Below, piece by piece: positions 55,882 to 64,000 of a stretch of 64,000 bases of DNA. The notes below the pieces were generated by a model, which worked only from the letters and a program-made list of their open reading frames with translations, was not told the DNA's origin and searched no databases. The position numbers and the translations under genes are program-made. The DNA comes from Tillus elongatus (lineage: Eukaryota; Arthropoda; Insecta; Coleoptera; Cleridae), in assembly GCA_964006375.1 (NCBI GenBank), contig OZ023269.1, positions 126,764,723-126,828,722 of the forward strand. Reading direction: 5' to 3'. Within the stretch, counting starts at the first letter, position 1; every line of letters starts with the position of its first letter.

Positions 55882-56540
55882 ATGTCAGGTCAGGTGTGGC
55901 CAGCCCTTAACGCCCTAAGTAGCCCACGGGTAAACTGCAGGCTGGTAAGTGAGTGCCTAGACGAGACGAGTGCCTGGCTGGGCAGAATGAGGTCACCCTC
56001 ATCTGGGTGCCGGGTCACTCGGGGGTCAAAGGCAATGAAGAATCTGACAGTCTCGCGAAGAGAGGGTCAGCAGAACCATTTATGGGACCAGAACCGGTTC
56101 TGGGCGTGACAAAGGGCACTGCCAAGGAGCCATTAGTCCTGGGTCAGAAACGAACACAAGGTGTACTGGGCAGACTGTCCATGGCTCGGACATGGGAAGT
56201 CATTAATTGACGAGTCCAGTTCCTTTGCTAAATCTTAGCAGAGGACAACTCAGAAAGATAACAGGTCTCTTGACGGGACACATGGCTGTCAAAAACACCT
56301 GCATAAAATGGGACAGTTCGAAGGGGACCTCGCATGCAGACTCTGCGCCGAGGGGGAGGAATCAGCCCAGCACATCTTGTGCGAGTGTAAAGCTCTGGAC
56401 CGCAAAAGACAACTGATCTACGGTCAGTCTAGACCGGTGACAGAGCAATATAAAACTTCACCCTACCAATCGCTGTGCAGACTAGTTCAAGAGACAGTGA
56501 TTTTGGAATGGGTGGAGTAGAAAGACTAAGTGTATGCACA
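55882..56540 (+). pseudogene. RNase H LINE fragment, sister of the 11.9-13.7 kb element
   Basis: The plus strand encodes the RNase H end ('EVTLIWVPGHSGVKGNEESD', 'SLAKRGSAEPFMGPEPVLG'), then after frameshifts 'LNLSRGQLRKITGLLTGHMA' and the Cys/His knuckle 'CRLCAEGEESAQHILCEC' with all four ligands, ending 'SLCRLVQETVILEWVE' at 56,520. It lies exactly between the two family G copies. The start is truncated inside RNase H. Confidence 0.85.
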
Positions 56541-56544
56541 ATAA

Positions 56545-56745
56545 ACCAGGGAGGCTGGCTGCCATAGCCCTATTACTTTATAGTTGTGTTTTCGCTGCAA
56601 TTAGACTGACGAGCTCTAATTGGAGCGAAACCGGTCTACGGTTCTAATTGTGGTGAGAATGCCTTACATACTTTGTCCCTATATTAGGGAAGAAATGGAC
56701 CAGGGCTAACAATTTACCAAATTGTTTGTGTATGCACTTAACTCA
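56545..56745 (+). repeat. Hammerhead-bearing repeat (family G), right copy
   Basis: Reverse complement of the left block a ('ctattactttatag', 'tgtgttttcgctgcaattag') followed by block b ('tggaccagggctaacaattt'). Confidence 0.75.
56598..56650 (+). ncRNA. Hammerhead ribozyme, type I, second copy
   Basis: CAATTAG (56,598-56,604), A, CTGACGA (56,606-56,612), GCTC, TAATTG, GAGC, GAAACCGGTC (to 56,636), TACGGTT, CTAATTG (56,644-56,650). The catalytic core, stem II and palindromic stem III are identical to the 55.6-kb copy. Eight bases (TATGTCGT) of the inner stem I strand are missing, so stem I is reduced to the outer CAATTAG/CTAATTG helix plus one pair. Predicted cleavage after 56,636. Confidence 0.75.
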
Positions 56746-56825
56746 CTTTAAGTAATTCATAAAAGCTCTAATTTAGTATTACATATATACATAACAAATC
56801 AATCATTTGCCTTCTATATCATAAG

Positions 56826-57540
56826 AGATACACCAGCCCCAAACCAATCGCAATGAACAACCAAGTTATTCAAAGTAATGAGTCCTTTTCACTTGTTGGC
56901 ATTTCTGTGGATCGAAATCTCAATTGGCACCAACATGTCACATCAATTGCAGAAGCGGCTGCTAAGAAATTAAGTTTCCTTTTCAGGAATAGCAAATACT
57001 TTTCACCATCTAATCTCTATACCTTATGTACTTCACAAATACGGCCAAACCTCGAATACTGCTCCCACATCTGGGGTGCCGCTGCCGGTTCTACTCTCGC
57101 TATCCTGGACTCCATTCAGATGAGAGCTATACGCCTCATCGGTGACCCTACCCTCACCCAAAGGCTGCCCTTGCCCACCGATGTGCCGTTGGTGACCTCT
57201 CTCTCTTTTACCGATATCTGCACGGGCACGGCTCGGAGGATCTTTCTTCCATAGTTCCTCCGCCTGCTTCCCCCAACAGATCTACCAGGGAAACGGAGCA
57301 ATTGCACCCTTTTACTGTCCAGGTCACCAGACGGAACATCTTGGTATGCCTGCTCTTTTGCCCCGAGGACTTCCAAGTTGTGGAATTCCTTGCCGGCAAA
57401 TGTTTTTCCTTCTCCTCCGAACCTCCAAACCTTCAAGTCCAGAATTAACAAGTTGCCTCTTTCCTCGTTGTCGACACCCACGGTACGATAGTATTTGGGC
57501 TGTGAGCCCTCGAGGTGTGTTGCTGAAATAAAAAATATAG
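56826..57540 (+). pseudogene. LINE family J, 3' fragment copy J7
   Basis: It starts before the thumb ('SFSLVGISVDRNLNWHQHVT'), continues 'QIRPNLEYCSHIWG', shifts frame near 57,165, and gives the C-terminal tail ('RTSKLWNSLPANVFPSPPNL'). The 3' UTR ends at 'ttgctgaaataaaaaatat'. Close to J1 and J3 in wording. Confidence 0.85.
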
Positions 57541-57645
57541 TAAATGACCCTGGATATGGGTTCTAAGCGACCTAGTTGGCGCTCATTTGATGAAATTATT
57601 TGAAAATTCAAAAGTCGGGACCTCATTAGTGATTTTTTAAAAGAA
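57541..57645 (-). repeat. Repeat A end fragment A9
   Basis: 'gaccctggatatgggttc', 'tggcgctcatttgatg' and 'aagtcgggacctcattagtg' match the A2 end at 52,978-53,080. It follows the J7 tail directly, so the LINE may have inserted in repeat A. Confidence 0.65.
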
Positions 57646-59269
57646 AATGCTTTATCGAGTGATGTCTTGATGCTCTCGATTGATCGTATCTTAAATATCG
57701 TCTCGTCTAAAGCTCAAATTGCATAGACCTTATTTACATATTCAGATCGGGTGTTTTCAAATGTTCTTCTTTGTCGTAGAAAAAAAAAATTAAAGTCCCT
57801 TAATCCCAGGCATCATCCAGAAAAATATGGGATGCAAAATATTGAGCAATGTTTGGGCGATGTTAGTTTTAAGAAAATGCTAAACATCAGGACATCTAAA
57901 TCTAAGTTTATTTTTGATGGCCTGGAAGCATCAAAAACAACAAGATATATTTGCATATCCTTACTCAAAGAAATGTTCAGGAAGCTGGTGTAGTTTGTTG
58001 ATTATTAAAGCTCCGAAAGATCGTAAAAAGCATCTGTTTAAGTTCATGTAGCTTTCAAATGACAAATTCAAGAACGCCAAGCAAAACTATATACCTTTAT
58101 ATTTATATGCACCTATCTAATATAAACGCGGGTCTGTTCAGGTAGATATCTTGTCAGTGGCATTCTCTTCGCCAGAGGTCGTTGTTGGCATTCTTGCAGG
58201 CCTATGGAGAGGATGATGCTACACTCTTGAATACAGTCGTTGTCGAATCTTGATTCCTACAAGCGTTGTCGGCTCTCGGTCTTCAACGGAATCGGTGTCT
58301 CTGTTTCCCGTTATATGCTCAATCCCCTACTCTATGGTTAGTGCAGCTTTATACTTTATACCGTTGTGTGTGAACTTGTGAATTATTATTTTGTTTTATG
58401 TTTTACTTTTGTGAAGTTTTTGTGTTTTAATGCAAGTGTTTCATCATTTTTGTAATATGGATTATAATGTGTAATTGTAAGTGATTTTTATATTGGTGTT
58501 AACCTTAGTTTAAGAACCATGAGAGTCCATTTGCTTACAAGAAGCTTCACCAGCGCATCCAATACAAATCGAACCTCTTAGTCTTTAAACAACTTTCTTC
58601 TCTCGTCAAGTTTTACATGTAAGAGTTATTTTATCGTAATTTTGTTTTCGTTTATTGAGAAAGCATATCAAAACGCGCTTTTTTAATAATAGGAACTGAT
58701 TGTTGTACGGTGACAAATAGTTAGTTGTGAGGGAACAGCTATGGTTTTTATTTAATTGATATGTTGTTACATTGCGACCACTATTTAATTGATCAAATTA
58801 ATTCGTTAAATTTATAAATTAAATAGGTTTTTCACTTCACTTAATCCGCCTTGATATCATTTTAATTAAATCACAGTTTAAGCAACAAAAACCCAAGCAC
58901 AATTGTTTGAAAAGTAACTTTTAAGTTGTTTTTCCCGTCGAATATTTTACACACTCGTGAATTTTTCGAAAATGGGGATTAGAGCATCATTATTATTATT
59001 ATTATATATGAAAGTTACAATTATTTAGTCGTTTTATCATATGCTTCATCATAATTTTTTTTAACTATGAGCGGAAAATAAAACGCGTGCAAATAAAACT
59101 AAAATTTTTTGGATTAAATGATAAAAATATGTTTTTTAACTAGAAGCAAAATCAATTTTAATCATTTTAATTCTTTGCAAGGCAAAGGCACCATTATTCA
59201 GTTGATTTCTAACAAAAATCGTAACATTTAGATATCGCGAGTGATATGACTGCTCGAAACAGTGAATTA
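57646..59269. other. Spacer; unassigned 80-codon frame
   Basis: The plus frame 57,751-57,993 ('PEKYGMQNIEQCLGDVSFKK') has no recognised domain. 58,130-58,350 is less AT-rich than its surroundings, without an identifiable feature. An (ATT)n tract lies at 58,987-59,005. Confidence 0.35.
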
Positions 59270-60370
59270 TTCTTGCTTAACACAAGCTTTCGGTTAGAAA
59301 TCAAATTCAGAATTGAATTTTGTTGACTTTAAAGCACTACTCATATTATTAAAGACAAAAAACTTGTTTTTGAATGTCTTCACAGCGCTTAAACTGATTG
59401 AGGATTTTCTGGCATTCTGTGTTCGGTTTCTGAGGATCTTCTGGCATTCAGTGTTCGGTTTCTTTGGCTGCAGTTTAGGTTTTAACATCTTCTGGTATGC
59501 AAACCAATATTTCGTTCATTTGCAAAAATTGGTTTTTCTGTTGAATTTTTTTTAATTTCTTACCATTTGTTCTAAATAATAAAAGGCATCCTAATAAAAC
59601 TACACTCTTTTTACATTAAATTATAAAGATTGATTGATTGTCGTTGCCTTTACTTGTTGAAACTGGTCCATACTTCATACAGACTTGGAAACTACTTTTC
59701 TGGCTACACTGTTGGGTTTCGTTTGTAGGGACCTAGCCGGCGCGTACTGGAGCAAGTGGCCCTTCTGAATTCTAGATGTTCTAGGGTGTTCTTCGAAGTT
59801 TCTGTAATCGGTTTCGCTGCTCCACGGTATCTTCAGACAGATAAGAATTGATGATGCTGTCAAGAAGCGAAACCGGTCACGGAAACGTTGAAGAACATCT
59901 AGAATTAAGAACGGCCACTTGCTCCAGTTAGCTTACGCGCTGGCTACGTCTCTCACTTACAAAAAGGAAACCCAGATAAGTAGTCTCCAATTCTGTATAT
60001 TTATAAAGATATGTTTCTTAACTAATAAAGAAATCAGCTTTAATCAAGCTATATTGCTTGCAAAGAAAACTAACATAATTTACTTTATTCCTGACAAACC
60101 ATACGAGTGAGATTCCTAAGCTATACCATTACTTGAGACAACAGACTAATCTTGACTTAATACAATCTTTCGGTTGGAAATTAAGTTTAATTCTGTTTAC
60201 TTTAAAATACTAATAAAAATATAAAAAACAAAAAGCTTATTTATATATGTTCTCACAGCGCTTAAATTGAAAACTTTATAATATCGTCTACTATAAATGT
60301 TAATTTTTGGTTCATTTGAAAAAATTGATTTTTGGATGCATTTTATATTTTCTTAGCCTTTTTAAGCAAG
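59270..60370. repeat. Diverged direct repeats flanking a foldback element
   Basis: 59,270-59,590 and 60,150-60,370 share 'tctcacagcgcttaaattga'-type blocks ('cttcacagcgcttaaactga' in the first), 'ctttcggtt' and 'gttcatttg.aaaaattg'. Within the first copy a 32-bp unit with 'tctggcattc' and 'gtgttcggtttct' is tandemly duplicated (59,400-59,463), and this is absent from the second. Confidence 0.6.
59635..59995. repeat. Foldback repeat E, fullest copy
   Basis: Outer blocks 'gttgcctttacttgttg', 'catacagacttgg'; inner arms 'ggagcaagtggcccttctg' / 'cggccacttgctccagtt' and 'tctagatgttctagg' / 'gaacatctagaatt'. The plus arm carries TTGATGA, T, GCT, GTCAAGA, AGC, GAAACCGGTC (59,848-59,878). The minus arm carries CTGAAGA ... 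GCAGCGAAACCGATTAC. Both resemble hammerhead cores with substitutions. Confidence 0.75.
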
Positions 60371-62345
60371 AAAACGATTATGCAGATATTTTATTCGTTG
60401 AACAGTTAAAAACCAAGTTGTCTAAAGTTCTTCAAAGACGCCACAACTAAAATCACTTCACCTAGTTTTTAAAAGGTTTTTATTATTCGAAACCACCTAG
60501 TTTCCCGTTTAACCGCTATAACATAAATTTCGTCAAGATACTAAACACTGATTTCGTTACATAAAATTCAGGATAATTAGTAAGAAATTTAAATAAATAA
60601 TACACACAACGATATAATTAAAAAAGAATTAAACTGACCCCAGATTTGCATTCCGGCGGGTGGTAGTAGGTTGCGCTCATGCAAAGAAAAATTTTTGGAA
60701 GCCTTGATGTTGTGTCTCATAAGCGACGCAATCTTTTTCTACACGAAGTCGCTACAACGTTAGTTGTTTGCTTTTTTCAACAAACAAAAATTGCGAACAA
60801 GTCTTTCTTCGATTAAAAAACCGAATAATTTCTTTACTGTTTATAAATATGTCATTTGGGCAATTTAAGTCTTATAAAAACGTTTAATTTTCTCACAGAG
60901 CTAATTTTTTTGCTTTTATATGTGTTTTTTGCTTTTAAAATGTTGTACCCAGCATTCACACTCTTAAGCATTATCTTTTCCCTTAAGAATTTTCGGAGAA
61001 GTTTTTATGTTGTTAATATTTAAAATATTTTCTTAATGAAAACATTAAAGTTGGCGCTAACGTCAATTTGGCGGAAATAAATATCGATTTTAATCATTCA
61101 AAAGTGCTTAATCTATTAAACACATTTCTTTTGTAGACTCACAAGTTTGTTTGATGCGATTTCGCATTACTAATGGATAATAAAAGTCTTTTCGATGCTT
61201 ATCGCTTACTAATCCATAGAAGAATTCTTCACTGAGTCAGTTAATATCCATTTTAAGTGCTTTTTCGTTTGTGTTTAACAATATATGGTATATAGAGACA
61301 GTTTAATAATCATTTCCAACGGCAAAATAACTGTGTGTACCGTTACAATTTTAAATACTCATTTATGTATTGTTAAGCGATTTTTCATACCATAGGTTCT
61401 CATCTTCACAATAAAATACACATTTTTGTTGAGAATACAGTTTGTTTAAATATATTTTCAATACGAATGGTGGGCTTGGGCCTAATTATTCCTTTGAAAA
61501 GTCCGTTACAACGTATTTTATGCGATCATTTAAGTTCCCAGTGTCTATTGATGAAAAGTATCGATGCGAATGAAGGTATAGAAATAATAAAATAAAGATT
61601 GGTTGTAATATCGTAATTTAATCGCTTATAACATGAGCTTTCTAGTGGTTGTTTCTGATGAGAAGCTATTTCTAAAATGTGATGCAGCTGTATAAGTTCT
61701 TCAAACAGATGGCAAACAACTAGCTTTAGTTTCTACAATGGAATTTATGGGGTGGACTCCCTTAAACAAAATTTTAGGTTTTATGACGCCTGAAATGTAG
61801 TAAAATTTTATGATAATCACTTGTCAAAACTGTCAGATTTTGTTGAGGAAAAAAGGTTTGAAATTGGCACTACCTGGTATCAAGATATGACAGTCATTCT
61901 ATTATCTGACTTTTACAACCTCAACACTTAGTTTTATTGCCCTGAGATTAGCCAACATTGCAGAATTTTACTGTTTCAAATATTCAAGCCGTTTCTGAGA
62001 AGGGGAGGTAAATATTAAAAGCAGTATCCCCAAAATTTATTTAGCATATTTAGCACACGAAATAATAACATCGGAACTCAGTGTTATGGTAGCCAGTCTT
62101 CCTAAAAAAATTTCTTTACATTTTAACAACTCATATTTTCCCAAATTAAAAAACGTCGAACTTTGCAGACAGTAGGTATAGTCCTCATAGTAGAAATTTC
62201 TGACCAAATTTCATCAAAGTAACTTAATTATTTTCGAAAATAACAAAAGAACCCCGAATATAGGTTCTAGAAAAGAAACGTTTCGAGTATTAAAGTCTCA
62301 TAGTGAAATTGTTTCACGAGATAGATTGCATTGTAGATCGCTTCT
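60371..62345. other. AT-rich spacer with faint repeat A ends
   Basis: 'aaactgaccccagatttgc' (60,632) and 'gaaccccgaatataggttct' (62,250) resemble the repeat A end block. No coding frame of note, RNA gene or other structure was recognised. Confidence 0.4.
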
Positions 62346-62646
62346 TTAACTTTGGTCTATGTCGGCGTTTATTGGCCCGACGCCATAGAGCAGTTTCACC
62401 TCACTATCCCAGAAAATTTTCCGAATCCCTTGTTTTTTTTTCTGTAAGGAGGGTAGGATTAGTCCAACATAGCATGGTACACGGGACGGGCGGTTTAACG
62501 CCCCCTCCGAAGGGCGGAAGGTTCAGTCATTCAACTTTCGTAAACACAGCCGCAACCTCGGTTGATTTTAACAGGGTATATTGAAAAATAATTCAAAGAC
62601 GTTTCTACTGGGAATTCAATCCGGGACGCTTCGGCTCAGACACGTT
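62346..62646 (-). repeat. SINE S1, copy f (degenerate)
   Basis: The body is recognisable in minus orientation ('gaggtgaaactgct' complement, 'ccgcccttcgg', 'aaccgaggttg'), and the B box is worn ('ccggattgaattccc'). Confidence 0.75.
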
Positions 62647-62903
62647 CTAACAAACATTCTTCTACAGAAATTCACCAAAAGAAATTCGCAATTGTTTTTT
62701 AAGAACATGAGCATTTTTTTTAAATTTGCTAAAAAATGTTCTACAACAATTTGCAGAATTTGTTTTAATATAATTTGCAACTCAGGAAAAAAATTCTACG
62801 AAAAGTTTTTTATGAAAAGATTGTTAGTTACGCAATAAATACCAAATTAAAAGCCGTGTGGGTTTGTAACTTCATATAAATTCAGTTAATCAAATACAGC
62901 TTA

Positions 62904-63195
62904 GGATCCACGGTGGTTCAGACGTGTGCCTCTGAACCGACGGGTACTGGGTTCGATCCCAGGGTTCTCCTTTCACTTTTTCAGTACAAACTGTGACATT
63001 AACATCAACAGAGGATCTGGCATTCTATTTGAGTAAGTTGAATGTCTGCAAGTGCCGCCCTTCGGAGGGGCCGTAAAGCCGTCGGTCACGTGTCCATGCG
63101 ATGTCAGGCACGTTAAAGATCCCTACCGTCCATACAGAAAAGCAGGGGTTTGGCAAAATTTCCAGGATGGCGAAGTGAAACTGCTCCCTGTGATA
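62904..63195 (+). repeat. SINE S1, copy g
   Basis: The head 'atccacggtggttcagacg' has a small A-box deletion, B box 'gggttcgatcccag'. The body runs through 'gccgcccttcggaggggcc' and 'ggcacgttaaagatccc' to 'gtgaaactgctccctg', then stops short of the 3' end. Confidence 0.85.
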
Positions 63196-63320
63196 TTTCA
63201 AGTTGCGGTCTTATAGTGAATTTTTGTATCAAAAATACATATTTATTTCGCTAAGTGCTTAAATGTCGTTTAACATATTGGAACTTGGAGAGGACAACGT
63301 CTGTCGGGTCGGCTAGTATA

Positions 63321-63650
63321 AGTCTAGACGCAGAAAGTGTGTCATGGCAGTGAATTTTCATAGAAACATTTTTTTTTATTAAATGCTTATATTTTTTTCT
63401 TATAACATAGAGATCTAAATTTGGGTATGTAGTTTAATTCCTATAACGTGAACCCACGAACAAAATTTGGTTGTCATAGCTTTGCTATTTTGGGAGAAAA
63501 AAAAATCTTTCGAAAGAAGAGTAGAACACTTTTCCGGAAAACCGTGCCGATTTTCCTAACAAACTTATTCAAACCACTTACAAAAGGAAGATACCTGCCA
63601 AATTTCATTACAATCGGCCCATTAGACTTTGAGTTATGTGATTTTTTCTA
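63321..63650 (-). repeat. Repeat A fragment A8
   Basis: A terminus 'tctagacgcagaaagtgtg' is joined to the A body ('tttggttgtcatagctttgc', 'ttccggaaaaccgtgccg', 'caatcggcccattagac'). Confidence 0.65.
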
Positions 63651-63694
63651 CAAACATTATTAGGATGAATTATATTTTTGTTTTTAAAATAACA

Positions 63695-63905
63695 AAAAAA
63701 GGTTGGTCCAGTGGTAAGAACGTGTGCCCCTGACCCCAAGGTTCGATTCTCAGTAGGGGATCGTTTCACTTTTTCAGTACATACTGGTAAATTAACATCC
63801 ACCATCAAATATCAATTGTAGCATTGTGTTGAAGCAAGTTGAACGTTCTTTGGAGATGGCGTAAATCAGTCGGTCCCGTGTATTAGGCGATATTAGGCAC
63901 TTACT
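63695..63905 (+). repeat. SINE S1, copy h (degenerate)
   Basis: 'ggttggtccagtggtaagaa' (A-box region), 'aaggttcgattctcag' (B box), then a worn body ('ttgaagcaagttgaacg', 'cagtcggtcccgtgt', 'gcgatattaggcac'). The part after 63,905 diverges. Confidence 0.7.
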
Positions 63906-64000
63906 GGTCATGGTAATGAATTTATTTTCGGTTTAAAAAATGCTTGGGGTAATAGTTTCGTGAAATGTCCTCGTAATTTAGCCTATGAAGATATGTAATA

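Noticed and set aside
57751..57993. 80-codon frame as a host exon
   Set aside because: No recognised family and no supporting neighbouring frames.

Overview
The window reads as nuclear DNA from an arthropod, most likely an insect. It is AT-rich, carries long (TA)n arrays, and contains no operon-like gene packing and no convincing host protein-coding gene. Nearly every recognisable open frame is a decayed transposable element: Jockey/CR1-, R1/Loa-, I- and RTE-like non-LTR retrotransposons, DD41D-type Tc1/mariner elements, Penelope-like pieces with a GIY-YIG endonuclease, tRNA-derived SINEs and several foldback repeat families. The species cannot be named from the sequence.

Layout. 1-8 kb: foldback and A-family repeats, a 140-bp satellite (3.0-3.8 kb), and a mariner element with long inverted repeats (4.47-6.40 kb) ending in a (TA)40 array. 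8.7-14.2 kb: a LINE graveyard (R1-like, I-like and an RNase H-bearing element) with a second SINE family. 16.5-21.3 kb: a SINE, a 1.48-kb unit duplicated in tandem, another SINE, and a palindromic repeat with a hammerhead-like motif. 22-32.5 kb: the dominant LINE family ('J') including its longest copy (30.06-32.48 kb), a second mariner copy and further reverse transcriptase pieces. 33.5-41.4 kb: foldback repeats, A and B repeats, chimeric LINE pieces and an internally deleted J copy. 41.4-48.8 kb: a second mariner type, two Penelope-like GIY-YIG pieces, a 404-bp tandem duplication and a cluster of RT fragments on both strands. 49-57.6 kb: two repeat systems carrying hammerhead-ribozyme-like sequences, the larger A copy, and J and RNase H LINE fragments. 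57.6-64 kb: mostly AT-rich spacer, one foldback element and three SINE copies.

The most interesting signal is a set of small self-cleaving-RNA-like motifs. On the minus strand at 55,572-55,632 and on the plus strand at 56,598-56,650 there is a complete hammerhead core (CTGACGA, a GCTC/GAGC stem II, GAAACCGGTC) with a matching stem I in the first copy. Less perfect versions occur near 21.2, 49.2-49.8, 44.6 and 59.8 kb. Hammerheads are known in Penelope-like retroelement terminal repeats and in retrozymes, and Penelope-type GIY-YIG fragments are present here. The working interpretation is therefore that several foldback families in this window are remnants of Penelope-like pseudo-LTRs. That link is inference; the motifs themselves are seen directly.
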